DNA of 58,746 bases from Lentimicrobiaceae bacterium. Its GTDB lineage: Bacteria > Bacteroidota > Bacteroidia > Bacteroidales > F082. The position numbers were made by a program, and so were the translations under genes. Below, piece by piece: positions 26,770-35,700 of this stretch. Under the pieces are notes generated by a model, which saw nothing but the letters and a program-made list of their open reading frames with translations, ran no database searches and was not told where the DNA came from. Each line of letters opens with the position of its first letter. Positions within the stretch are counted from its first letter, which is position 1. The stretch spans positions 1-58,746 of the forward strand of contig SUWV01000014.1 of assembly GCA_015061315.1 (NCBI GenBank), given 5' to 3'.

Positions 26770-28125
26770 TTAAAATATTTTACGTAAATCTTCAGTTATC
26801 AGACCATTGAAATCGCCAGAGCTCATAAAGCCTGCAACGACATTTTCCTTCTGTACACCTTCAAGCATCTGCAACAACTCATCCTTGGAATGAACTACAC
26901 AAATATCCTTTCTTGCAAAACCTTCAACTATTCGTTCATCTGACATCATTTCCAACTTCTTGATAGCCACAGCGTGCGGATCGTAGAACACTATCGCCTT
27001 GTCGCAATTATCCAAACAATGTTCATAATGATTAATAAAGACTTCGCTTAAACTGCTATAAGTATGAAGTTCAAAAACGACAGTTAAAAATCTTTCCTTA
27101 TATTGTTCGCGTAGAGCCTTAACAGTTGCCAACACCTTTGATGGAGCATGAGCAAAATCTCGGAAAACTAAATTATTCCTTTCTTTATTCTCAAACAACA
27201 ACTCTAAACGACGCGATGCACCTTTGAAAGAGGTAATTGCTTGATAGAAGACCTCATCGCTGATTCCAATCTGCTTACATACATTATAGGCAGCGTTTAT
27301 GTTTTTCATATTATGTTCGCCGAAAATCTGAACTCTAATCTTCTTATTATCAACTATAAGATTAGTATCTTCAGCATCGCTTATATAATTATGAATGTCA
27401 TAACCGTATGTAGCGACCTTAGCATTAGCAGCTATCTTTCTTGCTTCTATATCATTGTTGTCATAAATAAGACAACCGCCATTTTCTATTGTATCGACAA
27501 AAATTCTAAACTGTTCGAGATAAGAATCAAATGTAGGGAACACATTGACATGATCCCAGCCGATGCCGCTTATAACGGCGATATGCGGATGATATTTATG
27601 AAATTTCGGCACTCTGTCAATTGGAGATGTCAGATACTCATCGCCTTCAATAACCATATACTTAGCAGTTTCACTAAGTCTGACCATCACATCAAAACCT
27701 TCCAATTGAGCTCCAACCATAAAATCCGTTTCAATTCCAGCTTGTTTCATCACATGAAGAATCATAGAAGTAATTGTCGTTTTACCATGGCTACCTCCTA
27801 TCACTATTCTAATCTTATCTTTACTTTGTTCGTATAGATATTCAGGATAAGAATATACTTTTAATCCAAGCTCTTGCGCTCTAATAAGTTCAGGATTATC
27901 GATGCGAGCGTGCATACCGAGAATGACAGATTCGTAAGTCGCATCAAGTTTCTCAGGATGCCAGCCTAACTCTTCTGGCAATATACCTTCATTCTTCAAG
28001 CGCGTTCTTGAAGGCTCGAAAATCTCGTCGTCAGAACCTGTAACTTCGTAACCTTTTCTATGTAATGCTATTGCCAAATTGTGCATAGCACTTCCGCCTA
28101 TAGCAATGAAATGAACTTTTTTCAT
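26770..28125 (-). CDS. mpl: Mur-ligase family protein, Mpl-like (murein peptide ligase)
   Basis: ATP-dependent ligase, most like Mpl, which joins recycled tripeptide (L-Ala-gamma-D-Glu-meso-DAP) to UDP-MurNAc; in this phylum it is often annotated as peptidoglycan synthetase. The 451 residues start with the Rossmann-like HFIAIGGSAMHNLAIAL. Walker A is IGGSHGKTTITSMI near residue 111, then EGDEYLTSP, SGIGWDHVNVFPT and RRLELLFENKERN (Mur ligase domain 3), followed by FRDFAHAPSKVLATV and a C-terminal FMSSGDFNGL. MurC is the alternative, but the GGSAMHNLA N-terminus and EGDEYLT favour Mpl. Cytoplasmic. Confidence 0.85.
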   Translation of the reverse strand: MKKVHFIAIGGSAMHNLAIALHRKGYEVTGSDDEIFEPSRTRLKNEGILPEELGWHPEKLDATYESVILGMHARIDNPELIRAQELGLKVYSYPEYLYEQSKDKIRIVIGGSHGKTTITSMILHVMKQAGIETDFMVGAQLEGFDVMVRLSETAKYMVIEGDEYLTSPIDRVPKFHKYHPHIAVISGIGWDHVNVFPTFDSYLEQFRIFVDTIENGGCLIYDNNDIEARKIAANAKVATYGYDIHNYISDAEDTNLIVDNKKIRVQIFGEHNMKNINAAYNVCKQIGISDEVFYQAITSFKGASRRLELLFENKERNNLVFRDFAHAPSKVLATVKALREQYKERFLTVVFELHTYSSLSEVFINHYEHCLDNCDKAIVFYDPHAVAIKKLEMMSDERIVEGFARKDICVVHSKDELLQMLEGVQKENVVAGFMSSGDFNGLITEDLRKIF

Positions 28126-28154
28126 GTTAATATTTATTTACTATTTACAAAATA

Positions 28155-28179
28155 GAGACGCCATAATTGATGACGTCTC
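28155..28179 (-). terminator. Intrinsic terminator of the T9SS Omp28-like gene
   Basis: On the minus strand GAGACGTCAT pairs with ATGGCGTCTC (10 bp, one G-U) around a 5-nt loop, followed by TATTTTG. It separates the gene from the downstream Mpl-like gene. Confidence 0.7.
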
Positions 28180-28206
28180 CATTATAATCATAAAATTTAT
28201 TTACAA

Positions 28207-29853
28207 TTATTTATTGACAATAACTTTTTGTGATGAAATCACACCGTCATTTGTCTCTAAATTAATATAATACAAACCATTTGACCATGATTCTACATTG
28301 ATTACATGTTCGTCTGAATTTGCATTAGCAACGTAAACGACCTGACCAATGCTGTTAAACACTGTTACTTTATTCAAATTAGCAGCATTCACATTAAGGA
28401 CTGATTTTGCAGGATTAGGATAAATCTCAACATTTTCAGCAACAACATCCTCAACACCAACAGAGCCGTATGCCAATTCTACAACATATTGGTATGTAAA
28501 TTCATTTTCACCATCTTTACCGCTTACAACAGTTTTTTTCTTGCCATCAATAATTCCCCAGAAAGAATTTTCACCTACACCATTACCTGCCGAGTTTTTA
28601 AATATAACCCTATAACAACCTTCTTCTGGCAATATGTATTCTTCTTTTACAACATTGTTATCAGTGAATGTTATGGTTTTAATAAGCTCTTCTTTATCCA
28701 TGTTGATAATATCGATCGAGAAGTTTTCATATTCTGAAGTTTTCACTTGGAAAATCATTTTACCACCATCAGGAAGTTGATAAGGAGTACCTGGCAAATA
28801 TTTGAAGTTATTGTCAAAAGTATATTTATCTTCAACATCACTAATACCATTAAGTTCTGTTGCTTCAACATTGATATAACTTGTATTGAATCTGATTTCC
28901 GGCATATCGAATGCTGTTTCAGCACCTTGTTTCAAACTACCTTCCCACTTGTAAGAACCTAAATCATTATTATCTTCATCTGTTATTTTTAAAAGAGCTG
29001 ATGTCAAAGTCTCTGAGCCATGATTTTTGATTGTCAAGGTCGGCTTGATAATTCCCGAACAAGACTCTGTTGGAACATTTTCTATTTTTGATATACCCAA
29101 GTCATATTGAGCAGGTTCTGTTGCAATAGAAATCTTAACAGCTTGGTAAACTTCCTTGTTAGAACCAGTATTCTGAACCCATGCAACTAATTCGCAGTTT
29201 TCTTTTTTCCATTGATGAACGTCAAACAAAGCAGTAATCTCGCTTGTCTCTCCAACTAATTTAGCACCAGCTGTAGAAGTAACGACGTCGCGGACAACAG
29301 CGTTAAGTTCTGACCAACCACCCCAGTTTTGTGGAACATGAGATTCTGTTAAAGCAATAAAAACTCTGACATCGTCACCTGCACACTCGCCGACTTTTTT
29401 CACAACAGCTTTAGCTTCACACTTATTCCAACTATGATAATCGTATGTAAGTTCTATTGTAAAAGGACTTTCTATGTTTATTCTCTTATCGTATTCTGCT
29501 TTGAGAGCATTATATGACTGTAAATATTGTCCTGCAGAACCACCAACATTAGGTCTCGACACGCCATCTACAACAACAGTAGGATAACCTTGCACCTTAT
29601 AGAAAGATGAACCTCTTGCATCTGTTTCTGGAGTTGCGTACTCTTCAGAATAATAATTACAATGGAATGCCAAAGGTGCAACAGACAAGCCTTGCTTTAA
29701 CATTTCAGCTACACCACCAGCTGCAGCTGGACAAAATCCACAACGAATGCCTGTAAAAGCTTCAATCAAAACACATTCTTTCGCTACGTTCTGAGCTAAT
29801 AATGAAGCTGACATCAAAACCGTAGCAACAATAGTAAATAAAAATTTCTTCAT
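28207..29853 (-). CDS. Omp28-related thioredoxin-like secreted protein with T9SS C-terminal sorting domain
   Basis: A 548-residue exported protein. The signal peptide is MKKFLFTIVATVLMSASLLAQ. A thioredoxin-like domain follows with EAFTGIRCGFCPAAAG (Cys38-x-x-Cys41) and YPTVVVDGVSRPNVGG, as in Omp28-type proteins of Porphyromonas. Central beta-sandwich regions carry paired aromatic residues. The last ~75 residues form a type A CTD (VEIYPNPAKSVLNVNA, VTVFNSIGQVVY, SNGLYYINLETNDG). T9SS export is therefore predicted. A ten-codon upstream extension is rejected because it would start at the predicted transcription start. Redox activity is plausible from CGFC but not shown. Confidence 0.9.
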   Translation of the reverse strand: MKKFLFTIVATVLMSASLLAQNVAKECVLIEAFTGIRCGFCPAAAGGVAEMLKQGLSVAPLAFHCNYYSEEYATPETDARGSSFYKVQGYPTVVVDGVSRPNVGGSAGQYLQSYNALKAEYDKRINIESPFTIELTYDYHSWNKCEAKAVVKKVGECAGDDVRVFIALTESHVPQNWGGWSELNAVVRDVVTSTAGAKLVGETSEITALFDVHQWKKENCELVAWVQNTGSNKEVYQAVKISIATEPAQYDLGISKIENVPTESCSGIIKPTLTIKNHGSETLTSALLKITDEDNNDLGSYKWEGSLKQGAETAFDMPEIRFNTSYINVEATELNGISDVEDKYTFDNNFKYLPGTPYQLPDGGKMIFQVKTSEYENFSIDIINMDKEELIKTITFTDNNVVKEEYILPEEGCYRVIFKNSAGNGVGENSFWGIIDGKKKTVVSGKDGENEFTYQYVVELAYGSVGVEDVVAENVEIYPNPAKSVLNVNAANLNKVTVFNSIGQVVYVANANSDEHVINVESWSNGLYYINLETNDGVISSQKVIVNK

Positions 29854-29888
29854 TTTAATAGATTTTAGATTATTCAATTTCATTGTTG

Positions 29889-29896
29889 CAAATTTA
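29889..29896 (-). promoter_or_regulatory. Predicted -7 promoter element of the Omp28-like gene
   Basis: Reads TAAATTTG on the minus strand, matching TAnnTTTG, 35 nt before the chosen start. It rules out the ATG at 29883. Confidence 0.55.
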
Positions 29897-29959
29897 CATT
29901 ATTTTATGAAAAAATAAGTCGTTCATATCATAATATTTCTCATTTTTGTAAAAAAAATT

Positions 29960-30865
29960 ATGCTTGATAAATTACTGATAAAACGCTATCTGATTTATTT
30001 AAGATTAGAGCAATCGATGTCGGACAACAGCGTAATTGCATATTCTCACGACATCGAGCTTTTTATGCAATATTTAAAAGGCATAAACCACTCTATGTTA
30101 TTGAAACACATAACACAAGAAAATATAGAAAACTTTCTTGCATATCTTTACAAATTAGGATTGTCGGCAAGTTCCCAGGCGAGAATACTCTCTGGCATCA
30201 AGAAATTCTACACATATTTGCTTCAAGAAAAGATTGTGGAGGAAAATCCTACAATATTAATATCTTCACCATCAATAGGAAGACACCTTCCCGACGTACT
30301 TTCATACGACGAAATATGTTCGATGATTGACACTATTGATTTAAGCCAGCAATTTGGTCACAGAAATAAAGCGATATTAGAAATCATGTACGCCTGCGGA
30401 TTACGTGTTTCTGAAGTCATATCATTGAAAATAAGCGATATTTATGTAAATGACGAATTTATCAGAATCATCGGTAAGGGAGAAAAAGAACGTCTGATAC
30501 CAATCAGTCAAGCCACTATCAAGACACTTTATCTATATATTGAAGGAGAGAGAAAACATTTGCCAATAAAGCCACGACATACAGATACTGTCTTCATCAA
30601 TAGAAGAGGCTCGGGTTTAAGCAGGCAGATGGTATTTTTGATAATCAAAGATTTAGCAGAGAAAACTGGCATTAAAAAAAATATCGGACCACATACTATC
30701 CGACATTCTTTTGCAACACATTTATTAGAAGGTGGCGCTGACCTGAGAGCAGTTCAACAAATGTTAGGACACTCAAGTATCAGCACAACAGAGATTTACA
30801 CACACATCTCTGATCAATATCTGAGAGAAGTGATTTCTCTTTATCACCCTCGGTTTAACAAATAA
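29960..30865 (+). CDS. xerD: Tyrosine site-specific recombinase XerD-like
   Basis: A 301-residue recombinase that, with XerC, resolves chromosome dimers at dif near the division septum. The N-terminal SAM-like core-binding domain spans residues 1-95. The catalytic domain has Arg in YACGLRVSEVISLKISD, Lys in GKGEKERLIPIS, His-x-x-Arg in GPHTIRHSFATHLLEGGADLRAVQQMLGH, and the nucleophile Tyr in STTEIYTHISDQYLREV. All are intact. No inverted attachment site or cargo is nearby, so this is a housekeeping Xer protein, not an element integrase. Confidence 0.93.
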   Translation: MLDKLLIKRYLIYLRLEQSMSDNSVIAYSHDIELFMQYLKGINHSMLLKHITQENIENFLAYLYKLGLSASSQARILSGIKKFYTYLLQEKIVEENPTILISSPSIGRHLPDVLSYDEICSMIDTIDLSQQFGHRNKAILEIMYACGLRVSEVISLKISDIYVNDEFIRIIGKGEKERLIPISQATIKTLYLYIEGERKHLPIKPRHTDTVFINRRGSGLSRQMVFLIIKDLAEKTGIKKNIGPHTIRHSFATHLLEGGADLRAVQQMLGHSSISTTEIYTHISDQYLREVISLYHPRFNK

Positions 30866-30869
30866 TGAA

Positions 30870-31301
30870 TTAGGACAAGACGCCCCATACCACATCGATA
30901 AGTTCGCCTTCATTAAAATAGAAATCAAGCATCAACTCATCATAAATCAAGCAAGTATCACCTTCTTGTTCTTCCTCATCAAATTCCTTATAACCGTTTT
31001 TTTTCATCAACTCAATAATCTGATTGCGATTCATCTCATAGATTTTCTCGCCGAAAAGAGTCGCATCTTCATCACTTGTGGAAATACTGGAAACCAACAT
31101 CTTAGATTCGCCTTCGAAACAAATCGAGACTCCTAAATCGTCATAATCATAAAGCAGCGAAGACGAGACTCCACCCTCTATCATTGGTTCCAATTCTTCA
31201 TTGTTAGATGGTTCACCTAACAAAGCGACAACTTCATCAATCGACATTCCGAATTTGATTTCGCCATAGCCTTTTAATAGTTCAATTGTTAAATTTTCCA
31301 T
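30870..31301 (-). CDS. Small acidic cytoplasmic protein, BamE/SmpA-like N-terminal motif, function unknown
   Basis: A 143-residue protein with no signal peptide and many Asp/Glu. The N-terminus GYGEIKFGMSIDEVVALLGEPSNNEE resembles the short 'FGMs-xxxVxxLLGxP' helix-turn motif seen in SmpA/BamE-fold and some immunity-type proteins, and a weaker second copy may be present (EKIYEMNRNQIIELMKKNGYKE). The rest is predicted as small beta strands ending LIDVVWGVLS. It lies 14 nt after the LolC/E-like gene and is likely co-transcribed. I do not recognise a characterised homologue. The 3' end lies 4 nt from convergent xerD. Confidence 0.7.
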   Translation of the reverse strand: MENLTIELLKGYGEIKFGMSIDEVVALLGEPSNNEELEPMIEGGVSSSLLYDYDDLGVSICFEGESKMLVSSISTSDEDATLFGEKIYEMNRNQIIELMKKNGYKEFDEEEQEGDTCLIYDELMLDFYFNEGELIDVVWGVLS

Positions 31302-31315
31302 AAAGATTAGTTATA

Positions 31316-32536
31316 TTATTCAAAACGTATTGATTTCGATGGTTTTATATTATTAATTATCATTGTTGGAATCAACATCATCATGACCCATAAAACAAAA
31401 GTTCCAATATTTAATATAAAAATATGCCAGATGTTAATCTCAATAGGAACTGATGACAGATAATAAGATTCTGGTGAGAGCTTAATAATCTCTGTATATT
31501 TTTGTATCAAACACAATCCGATGCCAAATAAATTACCGAACAACATACCAATCAACAAGATACGACGTGAACGTTGTAAGAAAATATTTCTTATAAAAGC
31601 ATTATTTGCTCCCATCGATTTCAAAATGCCAATCGTTGAGGTTCTTTCCAAAACAATTATCAACAACATACTGATGATTGTAATTCCAGCAACGAGCAAC
31701 ATCAAAACAATGATTATCACTACATTCATATCCTGCAGCTCCAACCAATCATAGATCTGAGGATATAAATCTGACGCCTTATAAGAAATTAAATTAGTCG
31801 GAATTTTATAATAAATAATATTGTTAGCTTCAACAACATCAACATTATCTAACAAATTGATTTCTATATGACCTACCATATTTTCATTCCAACCGTTAAG
31901 CCGTCTCACCTGATTGAGGTCACAATAAATAAAACGCTCGTCACATTCCGTCAATCCCGTTTCATAAATGCCTTTGATCAAAAACTTCCTGCCACGCGTT
32001 TTCATATCCTCGCCAACGAACCAAATTCTCACTTCATCATTAACATTGAGCAACATCTTATCTGCAATGATTTTTGAAATCAATACATCATTAGAGCGTT
32101 CATTATCACTATATTGAGGGATATTACCCGAAATAAGGTTAGATTGAATGTAACTCCAGTCATAGTCCTTATCAACACCTTTCAGAACAACGCCATGAAT
32201 CTCATCATCAGTCTTGACAAGTCCGGCCTTATTTGCAACAGGAAAAATTGATTTTATAAAAGGTTGGTCTAATCTTGATTTTAAGGTGCTATCGTATTGA
32301 AAAGGAGTTTCTTCCATCGACTCATTCTGGTTCAAGACTTGAATTTGAATAGGAGAAACAAAGCCGACGACTTTATCTTTAATCTGATTCTTAAAACCAA
32401 CTACAACAGATATAGAAATCAACATGATAGATATACCAAGAGCTATACTCACTACAGCTATCTTCATAACTACCGAAGACAAGTTTTCCTTAGAAAAAGA
32501 AAATATTCTTGATGATATAAATCGCGTTGCTTTCAT
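31316..32536 (-). CDS. LolC/LolE-type ABC transporter permease (FtsX-like)
   Basis: A 406-residue inner-membrane permease of the lipoprotein-releasing system, which extracts outer-membrane lipoproteins using the LolD ATPase. It has an N-terminal transmembrane helix near residues 25-47, a periplasmic domain (about 50-265) with the MacB-like pattern IFPVANKAGLV, and three C-terminal helices of the FtsX domain (VVIIIVLMLLVAGITIISMLLIIVL-type, near 273-300; then 324-345 and 370-393). The coupling sequence is ERTSTIGILKSMGANNAFI. LolD-like ATPase is encoded 12 kb away rather than next to it. Substrate specificity is inferred from the family. Confidence 0.87.
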   Translation of the reverse strand: MKATRFISSRIFSFSKENLSSVVMKIAVVSIALGISIMLISISVVVGFKNQIKDKVVGFVSPIQIQVLNQNESMEETPFQYDSTLKSRLDQPFIKSIFPVANKAGLVKTDDEIHGVVLKGVDKDYDWSYIQSNLISGNIPQYSDNERSNDVLISKIIADKMLLNVNDEVRIWFVGEDMKTRGRKFLIKGIYETGLTECDERFIYCDLNQVRRLNGWNENMVGHIEINLLDNVDVVEANNIIYYKIPTNLISYKASDLYPQIYDWLELQDMNVVIIIVLMLLVAGITIISMLLIIVLERTSTIGILKSMGANNAFIRNIFLQRSRRILLIGMLFGNLFGIGLCLIQKYTEIIKLSPESYYLSSVPIEINIWHIFILNIGTFVLWVMMMLIPTMIINNIKPSKSIRFE

Positions 32537-32552
32537 TTTTTTCTTATCATTG

Positions 32553-32560
32553 CAAAAATA
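32553..32560 (-). promoter_or_regulatory. Predicted -7 promoter element of the LolC/E-like gene
   Basis: Reads TATTTTTG on the minus strand, matching TAnnTTTG, 16 nt before the ATG. It lies in the 41-bp gap to the divergent NamZ-like gene. Confidence 0.5.
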
Positions 32561-32577
32561 ATCATTTATTTAAGTTT

Positions 32578-33771
32578 ATGCAAAAGATTTTTTTGTTTTT
32601 AGCATTTTTTATGATGTTCCATTTTGAAGGAAACACACAATCGTCAAGAAAAAAAATTGTCGATGCAGAAGACGCTATTGTCGGAGCTTCAAGGATGGAA
32701 TTATATCTTCCCTCGCTTAAAGGTAAGAATGTTGCTGTTGTCGCCAATCAAACAAGCACATTCAACAACACACATCTCGTTGATACACTGTTAAGTAAAA
32801 ACATTCATTTAAAGAAGATATTTACACCCGAACATGGCTTCAGAGGTACAGCCGACGAAGGCGCACACATCAATAATAGCATAGATGAAAAGACACAATT
32901 ACCGATAATTTCTTTATATGGAAAAAACAAAAAACCTACCGCAGAACAGTTAAACGACATCGATGTCATCATCTTTGATTTACAAGATGTTGGAACGAGA
33001 TTCTACACCTATATCTCAACTATGACATACGTCATGGAAGCTGCTGCGGAAAACAATATACCTATTATAGTATTAGACCGTCCTAATCCTAACGGCTTTT
33101 ACATAGACGGACCTATTTTAGAGAAAGAAAACGCGTCTTTCGTCGGATTGCATCAAGTACCTGTAGTTTATGGACTTACGATAGGAGAATACGCAAAGAT
33201 GGTAAATGGAGAATATTGGCTTAATGACAGTCTGCAATGTAATCTGACAGTAATACCTTTAGGCAATTATGATAGAAACAACATATATGAACTTCCTGTA
33301 AAACCATCACCTAATCTTCCGAATTGGGAATCAGTTTACCTCTACCCTTCTTTATGTTTTTTTGAAGGCACAATTGTCAGCGTAGGACGTGGAACTGAGA
33401 TGCCGTTTCAAGTCTATGGACATCCTCAAATAGAGTCAGAATATTCATTCACACCCAAACAAGTTGATGGCAGAAACAAGCCACTCTATTGTGACACTGA
33501 ATGTTACGGAAAACAACTAAGGCAATATGCGACTGCTTACAAGAAAAAACCAAACGAGTTAAACTTAGCATGGATAATTGAAGCATACAATCAACTCAAG
33601 GATAAGGGAAATTTCTTCAACAATTTCTTTGTAAAATTATCTGGAACAAAAGAATTACAAAGACAAATTGAAAATGGACTCTCTGAAGAAGAAATTAGAA
33701 ACAGCTGGAAAGAAGAACTCGACAAATACAAAGAAATCAGAGCTAAGTATCTGCTCTATAAGGACTTTTGA
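32578..33771 (+). CDS. DUF1343 / NamZ-like exo-beta-N-acetylmuramidase, exported
   Basis: A 397-residue protein of the DUF1343 family, whose characterised member NamZ releases terminal MurNAc from peptidoglycan fragments. The start chosen gives a hydrophobic signal (MQKIFLFLAFFMMFHFEGNTQ); an in-frame ATG 17 codons upstream would overlap the promoter of the divergent gene. The conserved blocks are KNVAVVANQTS, FTPEHGFRGTADEGAHI, LPIISLYGKNKKPT, IDVIIFDLQDVGTRFYTYISTM, VLDRPNPNG, HQVPVVYGLTIGEYAKM, PSPNLPN and YPSLCFFEGT. The last block with SVGRGTEMPFQVYGHP completes the active-site region. It probably helps cell-wall recycling in the periplasm. Confidence 0.88.
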   Translation: MQKIFLFLAFFMMFHFEGNTQSSRKKIVDAEDAIVGASRMELYLPSLKGKNVAVVANQTSTFNNTHLVDTLLSKNIHLKKIFTPEHGFRGTADEGAHINNSIDEKTQLPIISLYGKNKKPTAEQLNDIDVIIFDLQDVGTRFYTYISTMTYVMEAAAENNIPIIVLDRPNPNGFYIDGPILEKENASFVGLHQVPVVYGLTIGEYAKMVNGEYWLNDSLQCNLTVIPLGNYDRNNIYELPVKPSPNLPNWESVYLYPSLCFFEGTIVSVGRGTEMPFQVYGHPQIESEYSFTPKQVDGRNKPLYCDTECYGKQLRQYATAYKKKPNELNLAWIIEAYNQLKDKGNFFNNFFVKLSGTKELQRQIENGLSEEEIRNSWKEELDKYKEIRAKYLLYKDF

Positions 33772-33811
33772 ATGAAGAATGTAGAATGTAGAATGTAGAA
33801 TGAAGAATGTA
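33770..33811 (+). repeat. Heptamer tandem array GAATGTA (six units)
   Basis: Units read GAATGAA, GAATGTA x3, GAATGAA and GAATGTA. The array begins inside the NamZ-like stop codon and runs into a hairpin arm. Confidence 0.9.
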
Positions 33812-33833
33812 AAGTAAATAATTTACACTCTTC
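33802..33833. terminator. Hairpin linking two heptamer arrays at a convergent junction
   Basis: GAAGAATGTAAA pairs with TTTACACTCTTC with one mismatch around an 8-nt AT loop. It lies between convergent genes, so a terminator role is plausible, but no U-run follows directly. Confidence 0.4.
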
Positions 33834-33860
33834 ATTGTTAATTGTTAATTGTTAATTGTT
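33834..33860 (+). repeat. Heptamer tandem array ATTGTTA (3.9 units), extends into coding sequence
   Basis: ATTGTTA repeats nearly four times with no interruption. The last units encode the C-terminal residues TINN of the aminotransferase on the minus strand. Confidence 0.9.
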
Positions 33861-35047
33861 CCAGGATAGACTTCAAGAGCCTTTTTCAAAATTGCCATTG
33901 CTTCTTGAAGTGCCTCTTTTTTAAGACAATAGCTAATTCTAACTTCGTGGATTCCACGACCTTCAGTAGAATAGAAACCACTTGCAGGAGCCATCATCAC
34001 AGTTTTACCATTATAATTAAAATCTGTAAGCATCCAAGTACAGAATTTTTCGCTATCATCGATAGGCAGTTTAGCCACAATATAAAAAGCACCTTTAGGA
34101 GTTGTGCAATAAGCTCCTTCAATATCATTTATTCCATTGATACACACATCGCGACGGCTCTGGTATTCTTTGACGATATCGTCATAATAAGACTGAGGGC
34201 AGTCGAGGGCTGCTTCACCAGCCACCTGACCGAAAGTAGGCGGTGAAAGTCGAGCCTGCGCATATTTCATAGCAGCTGTCAAGACATCTCTATTCTTTGT
34301 AATCATACGGCCTATACGAATACCACACGCGCTAAATCTCTTTGAAGCAGAATCAATTAAGATAACATTATTTTCCGCGCCTTTAAGTTTCATTGCTGAA
34401 TAATGGACTGCATCTTCATAACAAAATTCACGATAAACCTCGTCAGAGATAAGGAAAATATCATGTTTGAGAACTATCTGACGCAATGTTTCCATCTCCT
34501 CTTCTGAATAAAGATAACCAGTAGGATTATTAGGATTACATATCAAAATAGCTTTAGTTTTAGGAGTGATAGCTTTCTCAAACTCAGCGATATCAGGAAG
34601 TGCGAAACCAGTCTCAATAGAAGAAAATATCGGTTTCACTTTAACTCCTACATTTTTAGCAAATCCATTATAATTAGCATAGAATGGCTCAGGAATAATC
34701 ACTTCGTCATCTGGATCCATAATTGTCAGGAACGACATCAACAAAGCTTCCGAGCCTCCGGTAGTAATAATCATTTCATCAGGTTCTATATGAATGTCGT
34801 ATTTTTCATAATACTCACACAATTTTTTCCTGTATGAGTAAGTACCTTCCGAAGGACTATATTTCACAACCTTCTCAGTGTAGTTACGAACAGCTTCTAA
34901 TGCAAGTTGTGGTGTTTCTATATCAGGCTGTCCTATGTTAAGATGGAAGACTTCAATTCCTTTTGCTTTTGCAGCGTCAGAAAACGGAACGAGTTTTCTG
35001 ATTGGTGACGCTGGCATAGTTTGAGCTTTTTTAGATATGTTAGGCAT
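33845..35047 (-). CDS. PLP-dependent class I/II aminotransferase
   Basis: A 400-residue fold-type I aminotransferase of the aspartate aminotransferase class; amino-acid and keto-acid specificity cannot be set from sequence. Motifs: LNIGQPDIETP, TTGGSEALLM, CNPNNPTGYLYS (Asn-Pro of the PLP pocket), SDEVYREFCY and the PLP lysine in DSASKRFSACGIRIG, with the C-terminal Arg in VRISYCLK. The ATG start is chosen over a TTG three codons upstream. Its C-terminus (TINN) is encoded by an intergenic-type heptamer repeat. It follows the DUF1573 gene by about 50 nt and may be co-transcribed. Confidence 0.9.
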   Translation of the reverse strand: MPNISKKAQTMPASPIRKLVPFSDAAKAKGIEVFHLNIGQPDIETPQLALEAVRNYTEKVVKYSPSEGTYSYRKKLCEYYEKYDIHIEPDEMIITTGGSEALLMSFLTIMDPDDEVIIPEPFYANYNGFAKNVGVKVKPIFSSIETGFALPDIAEFEKAITPKTKAILICNPNNPTGYLYSEEEMETLRQIVLKHDIFLISDEVYREFCYEDAVHYSAMKLKGAENNVILIDSASKRFSACGIRIGRMITKNRDVLTAAMKYAQARLSPPTFGQVAGEAALDCPQSYYDDIVKEYQSRRDVCINGINDIEGAYCTTPKGAFYIVAKLPIDDSEKFCTWMLTDFNYNGKTVMMAPASGFYSTEGRGIHEVRISYCLKKEALQEAMAILKKALEVYPGTINN

Positions 35048-35100
35048 AATATTCAAAAAAAAGAGTTATCATACGATAACTCTGATTATTACTTAATTAT

Positions 35101-35562
35101 TTAGTTTCCTGAATTATTAACAGGTGATGCATTCATGAAATTATTTTTTGTTGGAAGAGCTTCTTTCTGTTCTTCAAGTACCTTACCTTTTATATAAAGC
35201 TTAACAACATTATTAACTTTTGCATTAGAGAAAATCGTAACATATTTACTAAAACTTCCTGGACGATCAGTGTATTTATATGTAACTTTTATCACATCTG
35301 TTTCACCTGGAAGTATAGGTTTTTTAGGCCATTCTGGAACTGTACAACCACATGATGACTTTGGTTGTGAAAGAATTAAAGGCTCATTACCTGTATTTTT
35401 AAATACAAACTCATAAACGCCATTACCTTTAAAAGGTATTTCTCCAAATTGATGTGTTGTTTTTTCAAACTCAATTTCTGGACCATTCCCCGAAACTTCC
35501 TGAGCATTAACGTATAATGTCACAGAAAACAGCACTAAAAGACTCACTAATAACTTTTTCAT
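35101..35562 (-). CDS. DUF1573 family exported protein
   Basis: A 153-residue protein with a signal peptide (MKKLLVSLLVLFSVTLYVNAQ) and an immunoglobulin-like DUF1573 domain: IEFEKTTHQFGEIPFKGNGVYEFVFKNTGNEPLIL, SSCGCTVPEWPKKPILPGE and the strand pattern VTYKYTDRPGSFSKYVTIFSN. The paired cysteines in SSCGCTVP are typical. Members are abundant periplasmic or surface proteins in Bacteroidota, and their function is not known. The C-terminal ~25 residues are Asn-rich. Confidence 0.88.
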   Translation of the reverse strand: MKKLLVSLLVLFSVTLYVNAQEVSGNGPEIEFEKTTHQFGEIPFKGNGVYEFVFKNTGNEPLILSQPKSSCGCTVPEWPKKPILPGETDVIKVTYKYTDRPGSFSKYVTIFSNAKVNNVVKLYIKGKVLEEQKEALPTKNNFMNASPVNNSGN

Positions 35563-35603
35563 TTTATTATAAATTAAGTTTAACCATAATGTAAATAATG
35601 CAT

Positions 35604-35611
35604 CAAAGATA
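35604..35611 (-). promoter_or_regulatory. Predicted -7 promoter element of the DUF1573 gene
   Basis: Reads TATCTTTG on the minus strand, matching TAnnTTTG, 41 nt before the start codon. Confidence 0.55.
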
Positions 35612-35692
35612 CATATTTTTCTTTATATAAATATGGTGAAAATATTTTTTTTATTTTTTTTCAAAAAGTGTTTTTTCATTAAAAAAAAGTTG

Positions 35693-35700
35693 TATCTTTG
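35693..35700 (+). promoter_or_regulatory. Predicted -7 promoter element of tRNA-Met
   Basis: TATCTTTG matches TAnnTTTG and lies 11 nt before the tRNA. The surrounding 20 nt (35691-35710) are identical to the presumed rRNA-operon promoter near the window end. No clear -33 TTG is seen at the usual spacing. Confidence 0.65.

Noticed and set aside
27241..27837. A 198-codon ORF opposite the Mpl-like gene
   Set aside because: Antisense shadow of a clear, conserved ligase gene; no domain recognisable.
29960..30865. Integrase of a mobile element (xerD)
   Set aside because: No cargo, no direct repeats and no other element genes nearby; sequence fits housekeeping XerD.
33770..33860. CRISPR array
   Set aside because: Unit length of 7 without spacers; these are simple tandem repeats.
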